Shown here in pieces: positions 1 to 11,221 of a stretch of DNA of 64,000 nt. Location: NCBI GenBank assembly GCA_963555705.1, contig OY743168.1, positions 97,628,925 to 97,692,924 of the forward strand, read 5' to 3'. Position 1 is the stretch's first letter. Each line of letters opens with the position of its first letter. A program made the position numbers and the translations under genes. This DNA comes from Ligustrum vulgare. Its lineage: Eukaryota > Streptophyta > Magnoliopsida > Lamiales > Oleaceae. The notes beneath the pieces were generated by a model that was not told where the DNA came from, ran no database searches, and worked only from the letters and a program-made list of their open reading frames with translations.

Positions 1-1141
1 TTCGCCGGTATGTTATTACTATGATGAATGAATTCTTTACCTACGGTGATTTGTCCAATTGTTAACATTAACCTTAGCTGATTTCTTCCAATTAATTGCC
101 CTAATCTTAGGCGATTGGTGTATTTCACTTCCCTAATCCTAGTATTATCTTATCGTGTTGCTATGAGTCATAATCATGTGGGGATTTTTTTTTTCGGATT
201 TCATGTTAATTTCACCTTTTTGCTAGAACAATTTCACATGTTTGCTATATTCATGAGGATTTTATTTTGTGATTATTGATGGTACGATGGTTGCTGCTTA
301 CTGAAATGGTAGTGGAATTATGTCGGTAATTAGGACTATTGGTAGGAGAACAATTGTGATGTACATTTAACGAGTTTTTATGTTGATGGGGCTGTGATGA
401 TAAAACATCTGATAGTTAAAAAATGTTCATTAATGGCTACACATGAAATCATACATCGTATCTTGGCGGGGCAACTTGGACGGCATGAATTTTCATGCAA
501 CCAGTGATCTGTAGCCATGACAATTTGGTTACATTTTAGCCAATGAATATGTCAATATATTTGAGCCTATGTAATTTTCAACATTGTCAAGTGTGGGTAT
601 GATGACTAAATTTTGTCTGAGCCTGTAACCAGTTCAGTGCACAGCCATTAATGAGTCCATATTTATATTTTCTCTCGAGTTAAGTGTGGCTCGTATATGA
701 AGTCGCATACATCACAGCTCGGCTAATATTTCAACCATCAATACTGGCGATACAAGAGGATTGAGGTATGTATGTTATGTAAATATTTATGGTGCTTAAC
801 TTACACGTTTTTTCGCTAATATTGTATAGTTCCATGTTTTGCATAGGACAAAAATAAGTGCAGTTAAGTCAAATGGGCCAATGATATTGCAATGTCACTT
901 CGACTATGTTGTAAAATAATGTACAAATTCTATGTAAACGTTTGTATATTTTTATTCATCCAATGTTGTACATTGTTCTTTGCATTTTATTACCAAATAC
1001 TTTTCTCTTGAACATGGTCAAAGATCATGATAATAAATATATTCAAATAATGTTGCAGAATAATCTTAAAATACAATGTCCAACATCTGAACACAAAATA
1101 TGAAATATGTCAGCTGAAGCAAATGAATAGAAAGTATCGTT
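1..1141. other. AT-rich region without a recognised gene
   Basis: No reading frame here resembles a known protein. The stretch lies just downstream (minus strand) of the stop codon of the broken FAR1/MULE-type gene and may be the 3' flank of that element, but I could not match it to the corresponding part of the second FAR1-type copy at 55-57.5 kb. Confidence 0.4.
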
Positions 1142-1803
1142 CTATTTATCTTGATCGTCATAGTAAGTGGGTGCAACCTCCAAGTTGCTATTAGGAAAAG
1201 TTGTGAACCTATCATGTTCAGTATTGTCATATGAGTATTGAGGGTGATAAGTTCCATCTTGAGTATTGTCATATGAGTACTGAGAGTGATAAACTTCATC
1301 AACCAAATTGGACCTGGCAGTATTGGTTACCGTAGACAAATTAAATAACAATTTAAATCATTTAAATTCATTAGAACTGAAATATGTAATTAATGCAAAC
1401 TAACATGTGGACTAATGTTGGGCATGTTCTCTTGTCGTGGCTAGTTACACCACAAACACGACATTGTCTTGTGGGATGAGATATCGCTTTTTCTTTTCCT
1501 GATTTCATTATCTTCCCACATCCTTTCGCTCGTACTAGGTGAGAATCGCAAATCATTTGGGTCTCCTCCCGACTCTTGCTTCTATTTTTGCTCATGTGTC
1601 AACTAACTCAGAAGTCTAATGTGCCAATAATCCATGTCTCGACATCCACACTTGACCTGAACCACTATCGTGTACATATGTCAGTGTATCAAACACATAA
1701 GCCAGTTTTGCATTCTTAATCCATCTGGGTAGGATATATTTATCTGGAAAGTGCACCACTTGCTTTTTCTTCAAGAACGAAATCATATGTCAACAAGGGT
1801 ATC
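1142..1803 (-). pseudogene. 3' part of FAR1/MULE-type transposase pseudogene (copy A)
   Basis: This is the C-terminal tail of a FAR1-related, Mutator-derived transposase. Visible pieces are the basic AKGCGK segment, a zinc knuckle (CRVCGVTSHDKRTCP), and a tail with two YHxQYSYDNT-type repeats ending at a stop at 1142-1144. The same order (AKGCGK, CxxCGxxxHDxRTCP, YHPQYSYN) occurs in the second copy at 55.3-55.5 kb, which identifies it. The knuckle and tail are in different frames, through an intron or an insertion around 1352-1420. The gene body continues beyond the inserted LTR element at 6152. It is broken and unlikely to make protein. Confidence 0.8.
1799..1803. repeat. Left target-site duplication of gypsy-like element (GTATC)
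   Basis: GTATC directly precedes the TGATGAG start of the 5' LTR and recurs directly after the 3' LTR at 6152-6156. A 5-bp duplication is normal for LTR-retrotransposon integration and fixes both element borders. Confidence 0.85.
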
Positions 1804-3064
1804 TGATGAGAATCATAGGTGGCTCAACAAAAAAAATTAATCGTTTGAGCCAAAACAATTTTGAAGTACATTTTTGTAGAGCTCCGAGCAGAGATGGCAA
1901 TGGGCCGGGCCGAGCCGAGCCGGCTCGGCCCATGGCTCGACTTGCTCGGCTTGTCAAACGGACGAGCTGAGCAACAAGCTGGTGTCAAACGAGCCGAGCT
2001 TAGGCTCGGCTCAGCCCACGAGCCGCGAGCTCGTGGGCCGAGTCGAGCTCGGCTCGTTGATCTCGTTAATTTTTTTTTGTCTTGTCTTTAAATTGTTTTT
2101 TTCTTTGTTTTTCAACGAGCCGCTCGTTGGCACGAGCTCGTGTTTCGTGCCAACGAGCCGCTCGTTGAACCACGAGCCGAGTCAGCTCGGCTCGTGGTTC
2201 AACAATGTTGATTGGCTCGCCCACGAGCTCGTTCATTTGACGAGCCGAGCCTCCCTCGGCTCGTGTTTTCGCGAGCCGAGCCGACGAGCGGCTCGACCCG
2301 TTTGTCCCCTCTAGCTCCGAGGCAATTAAGGGCCATTTTTTAAGAATATTCAAGGCTTAAACAAAATATCAAGCTAAGAATCAAATTGGGAGCAAAGACA
2401 TGGAGATTAGATCAAGTTTGAGATTCAATCAAAGTTTTGGATTAGATAAAGTCTGAATTTGATGTTTACTATTTATATAAGAATTGTATATCTTTGTCTA
2501 GTTTCCATATCATTTTGAATCGCCTCAATCGGATATTGGGATCAAAAGTTATGATGCAAATACTGAAAAAGGCGCTTGCAGTCAATTTCGATTAACAATT
2601 TTCGGTCGACCGAAATGCAGTTCGGTTGACCATTTTGGTCGACCGAAAGTTACTGAAACATCCAGAAATGCGTGTTTTCTGCTATTTTCGCATTTTCTTT
2701 ATTTTCTTTCATAATTTGTACAATATATACTCCTTTTTCAAACCCTAAAACTAACTTGGATGTTCATGATGAAGCTCTAGAGAGAGTCCCCCATGGGTGA
2801 GGTAAACCCTATGTTCTTGATCTTGTATCTCTTATGAACTTAATCAACTTTACTTAAGTATGTTATATTCTTGTGTTTGTTGTTTATTTTTCCCCACCTT
2901 GGAATGATACCCATTGGGTTAGAGTTAGTTTAATCCTTGAATTTTGGGTTAGATTTAAACTTGGGTTAAGGTGTTTATCCTTTATTTTACCACTTTAGCT
3001 TTCTTGGTTTTGGTATTAGATAGTTGTGGAATTCTTGGACAATATACTAAGGGGGTTCGCATCA
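1804..3064 (+). repeat. 5' LTR of gypsy-like element (contains hAT insertion)
   Basis: It starts TGATGAGAATC and ends GGGGGTTCGCATCA; the 3' LTR matches over its length. A TATA-like TTTATATAAG lies near 2470. Without the 425-bp hAT element and its 8-bp duplication it would be about 828 bp. Confidence 0.85.
1889..2313. mobile_element. hAT-type non-autonomous element, GC-rich and palindromic
   Basis: The 425-bp insert is absent from the sister 3' LTR. It begins CAGAGATGGCAATGGGCC and ends TGTCCCCTCTA, partly matching inverted ends of hAT type, and is flanked by the 8-bp duplication GCTCCGAG (1881-1888, 2314-2321). The interior is made of repeated GAGCCGAGC/GCTCGGCTC and CACGAGC words that can fold back on themselves. 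It is far more GC-rich than its surroundings. Open frames inside are by-products of the repeat. Confidence 0.85.
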
Positions 3065-3066
3065 TT

Positions 3067-3078
3067 TGGTATCAGAGC
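3067..3078 (+). other. Primer binding site, tRNA-iMet type
   Basis: TGGTATCAGAGC lies two bases after the 5' LTR. It is complementary to the 3' end of plant initiator-methionine tRNA, the usual primer for many plant LTR retrotransposons. Confidence 0.9.
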
Positions 3079-3912
3079 TTAGCTCTAATTTGGTAAACTC
3101 TATCTTTAAATTCTTGTCATTGTTGTTGTTTCATCTATTAAAAAAAATGGATTAAAAAAAATTGGGGAAATTCTATGTTCTTGAGCTATTTGTTGATCCC
3201 TACATATTGGGTAATTGTTTGATATCATTGTTGAGTTTGTTGGTGGGGATTCCATTACTCATACACTTGCATTTCTATTTGTTCAAAAGTGTGCCTACCA
3301 AGTGTTTGATAAAATGCCCCAATGAAATCTTATGATATTTGTACTTATATGTCAACATCTACTCATTGCTAAATACTTGGGTTACTATCCTTCAATTGCT
3401 ATCCTTGAATCATTAAGCATTTATTGTCATCTTGAGTTGTTGGGATTCTTCAATCTACCCACATTCAATACATTCAAGGTTATTTGGAGTTACTCACAAA
3501 GTGTTTGATTAATTGTCCCAAAGAAAACTCCATTAACATAAGCTATCTTTCCCTACATCAAACTTTTCCATTGATAGTTACTTGAATTGTACCAATCCAT
3601 TGTTGATCATATACTCTTAAATTCTTGTCCTACCAATCAAGTGTCATCCCTTGTTGTTATAGCAAACAAAGAAATTTCACTTGTTATTGTGTCTACTTTG
3701 CTTCTAAATTCCTTCTTCTTGTTTGTGATTTCTGTGACTTCACGAGAATTATACTTATTGATTTAGTTGATTACCTTCCTTGGAGAACTTGAGAAAGGAA
3801 ACTTTGAGTGAAAAAAGGCAAGAGTGGTGAGCTCAATAGAGGGTAAAAGCCAAAATTTGAGTGAAACACGAGAGAAAATATTCTTGTGAGAACACTTTCA
3901 CACTTGCACATC

Positions 3913-5476
3913 ATGTCCAATTTCAATACTCAAAGTGAGCAAATTTTCAATGCTCAAACTCAAGATTTGAAGTACTTGTTACAAAATCTTTCAACCACCA
4001 TGGCTAGACAAATGGAGAAGATTGGGGGTGGGTTGGAAAATTGAGGAACAAGAGGGGAGAGTACATCAAATAGGGGAGGTGAAGAAAGGATGTTTAGTAA
4101 AAGAAGGGTGAGGGATAATTTTGAGGACATTGTGTATAGGGATGGAGTTAGAAAACAAAATAGGAGTTTGAATAGGAAAATTAGAAGGGATGTTTGGGAT
4201 GATGAAAGGGATGGTGACCAAGGTTGGAGGATGGGTAGAAGAGTAGGAGAATGGTTTGATATGAGTAGAAATGGGACGGATGGAAATATTGATGGTGTGG
4301 AAATGAACATTCCATCATCTCATGGGAGGAGAGATATTGAGAAGGGAGAGTTGGAGGTGAATGCTAGGCCACCAACATATTTGGCCCACACTAATGAGAG
4401 GGAAAAACATGGAGAATATAATTTCTACACTAGGTGCCTAGTGAGTGATAAGCCATGTAGTCTCATTATAGATGGGGAGAGTTGCACAAATTTGGTGAGT
4501 GCTAGTAGAGTTGAAAAGTTGGGTTTATCGGTGATGATGCATCATAATCCTTATGTATTGCAAATGTTGAATAACTATGGGGAGGTGAGGGTAAGTGAAA
4601 AAGTTCTTCTTACTTTTCACATTGGTACTTATAGTGATCAAATATTATGAGATGTGGTTCCCATGCACACTACTCACATAATTTTGGGGAGGCCTTGGAA
4701 AATGGATAGGAATGTGAGACATAATACAAAGAGAAACCGGTATAGCTTTCAAGCGAATGGGAAAAAGGTTGTGCTCCTACCTTAGAGTTTGGAGGAAGTG
4801 CTCAAAGATCAAGTGAAACTCAAGAAGGAGTTTGAGGAAGAAAAGTCCCAAGGTAAGGAAGTTGAGAAGAAGGAGGGAGAGATTAAGTTTGAATTAGTTG
4901 ATCAAACTACAAAATTTGAGGTATGGGCGTTAAAATTAGAAGTAGTTGATCAAACTAAAAATCTTGTTGTGGAGGCTAAAATTGTTGATGAAGGGATGCA
5001 TGATCCTACACATATGAAAAAAAGGGGTGACCTTAAAAATGTGGGAGATGAGGGTGAGTATGAAAGTTTTGAAGTGTGGCATGAGCTTAAAAATGTGGAG
5101 GAGGTTCTTGAGGATAAAGATTTAGAAGTGGTGGTTGAAAGAGGCGAGGAGAAGAGCCTCGTGGTGAGGAAAGTGGAGTTGGCGATGATTCATCATGAGT
5201 ACAAGGACCCCTACCTTGTACATGGAGGAACTAACGATCCCTACCCCACTTTGCTTGAGAAAATTCTGTAGGTTGATCATAATGGGAAGCTTAAGTCGCA
5301 CCAACTTCGGCCAATCAAGCTTGTAATACAATGCATTCGTGTCTTCCAAGTAATGGAGTACTATTGGTTGATTAAGCTACATGGAGGCCATAATTTTTCA
5401 TTTGATCCAGAAGGTGCTACGAGATATCATGAACAAACCTATGATTTGGGACTAATCATTCCGAAGAAGGAGGGTC
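3913..5476 (+). pseudogene. gag/retropepsin-like polyprotein remnant of the gypsy-like element
   Basis: One frame runs from an ATG at 3913 to the 3' LTR, broken by stops near 4042, 4648, 4782 and 5269. The N-terminal part (~60 codons) looks gag-like (MSNFNTQSEQIF). It is followed by a charged linker and then an aspartic-protease-like domain: CSLIIDGESCTNL, with the usual DTG/DGG triad position reading DGE, and further on VVPMHTTHIILGRPW, a signature of plant Ty3/gypsy proteases. After that come a Lys/Glu-rich coiled-coil segment (4789-5271) and a short C-terminal domain. No RT or integrase follows. The first ~850 bp after the primer site (3079-3912) are untranslated leader. Confidence 0.75.
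5463..5474 (+). other. Polypurine tract
   Basis: GAAGAAGGAGGG lies two bases before the 3' LTR, the expected place for plus-strand priming. Confidence 0.75.
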
Positions 5477-6151
5477 TGATGAGAATCGTAGGAGGCTCGA
5501 CAAAGAAAATTAATCGTTTGAGCAAAAAAAAAATTTAAGTACATTTTTGTGGAGCTCCAAGGCAATTAAGGGTCATTTTTTAAGAATATTCAAGACTTAA
5601 ACAAAATATCAAGCCAAGAATCAAATTGGGAGTAAAGACATGGAGATTAGATCAAGTTCGAGATTCAATCAAAGTTTTGAATTAGATAAAGTCCAAATTT
5701 GAGGTTTACTATTTCTATAATAATTGTATCTCTTTTTGTCTAGTTTCCAGATCATTTTGAATTGCCTCAATCGGACATCGAGATCAAAAGTTATGATACA
5801 AATACTGAAAAAGGCGCTTGCAGTCAATTTCGATTGACAATTTTCGGTCGATCGAAATGCAGTTCGGTTGACCATTTTGGTCGATCGAAAGTTACTGAAA
5901 GTGAAACATCCCGAAACGCGCGTTTTCTACTATTTTTCACATATTCTTGTGTTTGTTGTTTTTTGTCCCCCACCTTGGAATTTGTTTAGTTGATATCCAT
6001 TGGGTTAGGGTTAGTTTAATCCTTGAATTTTGAGTTAGATTTAAACTTGGGTTAAGGTGTTTATCCTTTATTTTACCACTTTATCTTTCTAGGGTTTGGT
6101 ATTAGATAGTTGTGGGAATTCTTGGTCAATATACCAAGGGGGTTCGCATTA
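5477..6151 (+). repeat. 3' LTR of gypsy-like element
   Basis: It starts TGATGAGAATC like the 5' LTR and ends TTCGCATTA, where the 5' copy ends CATCA, so the terminal CA has mutated to TA. It lacks the hAT insertion and a segment of roughly 155 bp present in the 5' LTR near 2690-2870. GTATC follows directly. Confidence 0.85.
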
Positions 6152-7840
6152 GTATCCCTCATACTCAAACATTCGACAACTACACGTGATGAAATCAATT
6201 GGTATGCAATCTGTCAGTTGACGATGACGATCAAAGCTTTTCCCTACTTCAAAGTGCTGGACAACGTACACTTTAGTATCTCCAAAGTTAGAAGTTTTCG
6301 AACATGTGTAGTAATTACTCTCTTTAAGCTCTTTCTGAAATAACAAAAATATCTTTTTTGTGTATTCTCGAACCATCTGATGTTCCATCGGGTGAGTTGT
6401 TGTGAGTCTCGGCCTCTTAGTCATATCAACATGGTTTGCAGCTAACGCATCATGTCGCTGATATACTAGTGCCCTATTGAATCTTGTTTTGAAATTCAGC
6501 AAAGTATTATTCCAACTGACATATTTTTTAAAGAAAGAATGACTGCTCTCAGCTCGTTGGCTGCTCGACATCCCCGCAGCAAACACATACTTCACGTAGG
6601 CTGGCACCCATCGACTGCGTATGTTGAACATCTGAATCAACCATTCGTTGCTTCTTAATTCACTCGAATCAACCACATCAATCCAACGCTCATCAAACTC
6701 CTCTATCATCTCTGCATCCCTAATTATGGTCACCAACATGTGATAATGCTGCTTGTAGTGCATAACATTCATTTTCTCTAGGAATTTGTTTAATATATGC
6801 CACAGACAAAACTGATGGAAAGGTAATGGGAACACCATCGAGATACCTTTTGCTATTGCAGCATCTTGATCAGTAATGATTACAGGTGGGGGAACTTGGG
6901 TTGGCATTGCTTCAAAAAACTTTGAAAATAACCAAACAAATTATTCAATAGTCTCATCACTAAGTAGGCCACATCTAAAAAGTACAGTCTGCCAATGGTG
7001 ATTCATACCCACTAAAGGAGCAAGTATCATCGCGTACTTGTTGGTATTGTCCGTAGTGTCAAACACTACAACATCTCCAAAATAAGAGTAAGACCTCCTA
7101 GACTCATAGGCGGCCCAAACCAAAAACAATGTACAAATTTACCTTTCTCATCAGTCTAATATTCGCAGAAAAAAATAAGATTCTTCTCTTTTTCAAACAT
7201 GAAATGCTCAATTAACGCCTCTGCATCATGGCCTAATAGTTATTGTGGAAAATCCTTTCATGATTTCTAATATCCCTCTCTACAAACCCTACCGTTGATA
7301 GACCCTCAGCATCTATCTCCAATAGTCGCACTTGCTGATAGGTGGGAATATTTGCCTAAGAAAACTGACTGACAAGCACCTTCTTAGTGGTAGTTACCTG
7401 ATGATGTGATCTCAACAAGTGCACCCTACTAGGAGTAATAAGAGCATGATTGTGTTCCTCAATAAATTTACTAACAACCCATCATTGCCCAGTTTGTTAC
7501 TTTAATACTGCTATTCTTGCATTACGCCCACACCGTGTTTGACCACATCTTCTTTCTTCAGTACGTTCAACATCATCCTTACGTCGTATTTGATACGTTT
7601 CATCTATTTTATCCTCTTTGGAGCATACAAATAATTTTCAAACGTACTCGTTCGTTGATTTTGTTCTTCTTGCAATTACCCACTCTGGTACTAAATCCTG
7701 CCTCCCGCATACTGATTGTAAAAACTTTGGGCATCTTCATGGGAGACAAATTCTAAACCAATCTTAGGTTTTGTACTATGAGAAATTTGGGAACTAACAT
7801 GCTATCATCATCCTCATACTTCATTCCTAATTACCAAAAC
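6152..7840 (-). pseudogene. 5' and central part of FAR1/MULE-type transposase pseudogene (copy A)
   Basis: Reading on the minus strand from about 7840, decayed FAR1 N-terminal DNA-binding sequence gives way to a MULE transposase core: DVVVFDTTDNTNKYAMI (first catalytic Asp region), VIITDQDAAIAKGI (second Asp), FCLWHILNKF, WVPAYVKYVFAAGMSSSQRAES, and a SWIM start CSCRMFEYEGY cut by the LTR element at 6151. Several frame changes and stops separate the pieces (7129-6941 and 6907-6152 are the longest open parts). It is homologous along its length to copy B at 55.3-57.5 kb. FAR1-related host regulators share the domain order, but the decay and repetition favour a dead transposon gene. Confidence 0.85.
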
Positions 7841-9090
7841 AAAATATTAAATCGAAAAAAGGTGAAAAAATAATTTATGGCATTAGATCAAATTTGAAGT
7901 TGTCTAAGTAATCATTTTAAAATAAAATAATAACAATAACATTATTGTTAATGAAATTACTAATTTCTCTGGGACGAAACTTTTTTTCACAAAATGAAGT
8001 CTAGCTTCATAAAAAAATAATATATATAATAATATCAACAAAAATATTAAATTTATAACTAATTAGTGCTTCTTAGTAAAAAATTAAGTTCATTCATCAA
8101 GATTTCCTATACATTTTTTTCCCTCTCATTATGCTGCTTAGTTACAAAGAATACTAATTTCAAGGGAACAAAAATGTTGTACAAAATATAAAGTCAAACT
8201 TCATAAGAAAAATAGCATACATAATAACATGGAAAAAAAAAATTAGGTTAGGTTGTGTAATAACTTATTACTCCATCACAGTAAAATTATTATGTTTATT
8301 AATCAAGATTTATTAACAATTTTTTAAACTCGTTATTAGCATCCAGTTAAAATAAAAATACAAAATTCATCAATAAACTTACTAAAAATACGAACCAATA
8401 ACAAGTAATGAAAAGATTAGACCCTAAAGTGTACCTTCAGAAAGACAACCCCGATGGCCAACCTTTGAAGACAGCGTGGACTTTAGCATCACAAAGGCAG
8501 TCGCTGAGTGCAACGGCATCAATGACTTACCACAACTCAGCTCCACTGGTAGCCTAGATTTTCATAAGCCCCATCTAAATCTTACCACAAATAGCAATTA
8601 GCGAATATCATAAAATATAACAAGTAAATTAAACCTCGAGGAGAAGAAGGATCTGTAGTGAGGGGAGACTCGAGAGGCCGGGAATGGAGTGTGGGTGCGA
8701 GTACACTAAGCTTCGATGGTCCATGGCAATGGAAGGCCGTGATTTGATGCGATTCAAGAAGGTTTTTGCTAAAGAATTTGATCGTTGGATGAAGAAATTT
8801 CTAGCACAGTTGGACGCCATTTTTGGCCTTTGAATGAATTTGGGTGTGTTTGATTGATATATTTCCTTGGAAATCACGAAGATCGAAGCAATATTGAAAA
8901 TGAATTTTACCAAACAAAAATTCAACTAAACAAATCACTTTAATTTTTCGTGTAAATTATTTTCAAATGGATCAATCAAATGGACTCTAAGGGGTTTAAT
9001 TCTTGGGTTAATTGCATTATATACTATATTTTAAGGTTAATTGCACAAATTATGTCTTAAGAATTTTTTTGAAAAATACTGTCATCTTCT
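7841..9090. other. AT-rich stretch with a degenerate direct repeat, no clear gene
   Basis: Two related segments of roughly 185 bp spacing lie near 7965-8110 and 8150-8310 (both have a GAAGTCTAGCTTCATAA / AAAGTCAAACTTCATAA core). 8400-8840 is less AT-rich and could hold untranslated or 5' exon sequence of the FAR1-type element, but I see no recognisable protein. Confidence 0.35.
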
Positions 9091-9890
9091 TCTTCCCCGA
9101 CACTGTTGCTTGCCTTCTTCCTCGCCAGCCCTCCATCACATCAACGCAATTTCATTCATGTCCCATCCGCTCCCCAAACCACCAATCCTAATTCAGCACC
9201 TGCTCGTTCTTTCTTGACCCCTCCTCTTCCGTGCGTTGGTGGTGGCGTTGTGGTGATGTTTGGTAATGTTCGTTTTTTATTCAATAATGGCTGGTTTTCA
9301 GTGAGTGGTCTATTATGGCAAATTTTGGATGTTTTGCAACCGGTGATGGGTTTGGTTGTGGTGTTTTGAGGTGGAGTCTTGGATAAAAGATGACGACGAA
9401 AGTGAATTTGTCAGTGTCTTAGTTGATGGAGATGGTGGTGATCTTGTAGGAGCATTGGATGGTGGAGGTGGTGAACTAGCTGGTGGATTAGACGCAGGTC
9501 GGGATGGTGAGCTGGTGGGTTGGTGTGTGGAAGTAAGAAGAATTTTGGGTGAGTTTGGTGGGATGATGGAGGTTGCTATGTATCAACGTGTGATGGAAAG
9601 CAGTGTGCTTTAGGTTTGGTTTATGTATGGTATCATAAAAATTTTGTAAGGTGTCAAGATGTGGTACTAAAATTTAGCCCAAAATATCATAAAAGCTTAA
9701 TAAAGTTTCAGGTTATGATACTAAAAATTTGAAAGTATCATAAGTATCATGTTGTGATACTTGTGATACTTTTAAAGTATCATTATACGATCCTTGTGAA
9801 GATGAACGTTTTTTTTTTTTAAATGACGTAAATTTCAATTATGATACTAAAAGTTGGGTATTTGTATAAACACCCCTTTATTAAATGTAG
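9091..9890 (-). repeat. Interspersed repeat, inverted copy of the 10.1-11.2 kb repeats
   Basis: The right part (9630-9890, with AAATGACGTAAATTTC and TATGATACTAAAAGTTG) is the reverse complement of sequences starting at 10140 and 10651. The left part is rich in GGTGGT/GGTGGTGA words, and its open frames (9106-9613) are low-complexity. It is a non-coding transposable-element remnant of unknown class. Confidence 0.55.
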
Positions 9891-10138
9891 ATTTTGAGAA
9901 ACTTTTAAATATTTTAAAGGATTTGAAAATTTGGGTGTATTCAATTTAGACTTTAAAGGCTCCATAAAAATCTTGGGGTATTTAATATAGATTTTTATGG
10001 TCTTTCTAAAAGTCCATAAAATTCATGGTATATATTATATAAAGAAAAATAAGTAAAAATCAATTATATATTTTAATTACACATTTCTCAACAATTTTTC
10101 AATTATATACTTTACCTAAACAATGAATTCTTTATTTA

Positions 10139-11221
10139 GGGCGTTTGCTCAAATACTCAACTTTTAGTATCATAATTGACATTTACGACATTTTAAAAAA
10201 TCACTGAAAAATACTTCAATTTTTTTTTAATAAAAAATACGTTTTTCATCACAGGTATCATATCATAATATTTTAAAAGTAGTTTCACAACATGATGTTT
10301 ATGATACTTTCAAATTTTTAGTTTCACACATTGACACTATACAAAATTTATATGATACCTTCATTATATTCAGTCAGACATTTCATCAAATACGTTGTAG
10401 AATTAATGAAAATGTGAGGATATTGTAAGTTTTTGAAGAGGAAAAAGAAAAGTATGTAAAAATCGATTAAATTACTAATGTAAGTAAAATTTCAATAAGG
10501 GATAAAAATGAAGTATGTAGCGCAATTATCAGTCAATTATTTTACATCCATCAAACTTTGAGTGTGATAGGTAACTCATCGAAACTTTAAAATGTTTTTT
10601 ATTGATCATTCAACTTTAGAAATTCACCCCAACTTTGAAAATTATTTTTAGGGGCGTTGCACAAATACTCAACTTTTAGTATCATAATTGAAATTTACGT
10701 CATTTAAAAGAATCACTGAAAAATACTTCAGTTTTTTTATTTTTACTGAAAAATACAGTTTTCGTCACAAGTAACATATTATTATACTTTAAAAGTATCA
10801 CAAGACACTTTAAAAGTATGTCACGAAAATCGTATGTTATGATACTTCATACTTTTAAAGTACCACAACATGATACTTTCAAATTTTTAGTATCATAATC
10901 TGAAATTCTATCAAGTTTTACAATACTTTTGGTGGAACTTTGGTATCACACCTTAATACTTTACAAGTTTTTATGATACTTTAATCATATTCCGTCAGAC
11001 ATTTCATCAAAAATGTTGTAAAATTGGTGAAAACTCAATGGTGATGTCTTTCAATGACACACTGAGTCTCGTCAAGGAAAATGGAGGTGGCAGACGGTGG
11101 TAGCGCGGTATTGGTGAAAATATTGTAAGTTTTTTAAGAAGAAAAAGAAAAGTAAGTAAAAATCAATTAAAATACTAATGTAAGTAAAATTCCAATAAGG
11201 GATAAAAATGTAGTATGTAGT
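10139..11221 (+). repeat. Tandem pair of ~0.4-0.57 kb interspersed repeats
   Basis: Copies start at 10139 and 10651 with CAAATACTCAACTTTTAGT, share the internal CAGACATTTCATCAAA, and end with AAGGGATAAAAATG(A/T)AGTATGTAG. The second copy contains an extra segment (about 11030-11120) and is interrupted at 11222 by an LTR-like element; its last bases (GCAATTATC) resume at 13786. No coding potential was recognised. Confidence 0.65.

Larger units (their letters stand above)
1804..6151 (+). mobile_element. Non-autonomous Ty3/gypsy-like LTR retrotransposon, nested in FAR1-type pseudogene
   Basis: The element is bounded by two related LTRs (1804-3064 and 5477-6151) and flanked by the 5-bp duplication GTATC. 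It has a tRNA-iMet primer site after the 5' LTR and a purine tract before the 3' LTR. The 2.4-kb interior has only a gag/protease-like frame; no reverse transcriptase, RNase H or integrase is visible, so it would have depended on another element's enzymes. It inserted into the SWIM region of a FAR1-type transposase. The LTRs differ by point changes and indels (a hAT insertion in the 5' one, a deletion of roughly 155 bp in the 3' one), so the insertion is old. Confidence 0.88.

Noticed and set aside
1861..2353. Open frames on both strands with Arg/Glu/Ala-rich repeats
   Set aside because: They lie within the GC-rich palindromic hAT element and follow from its repeated words.
9106..9613. Plus-strand Gly/Val/Asp-rich frames
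   Set aside because: Low-complexity GGTGGT sequence inside a repeat, with no domain and no start context.
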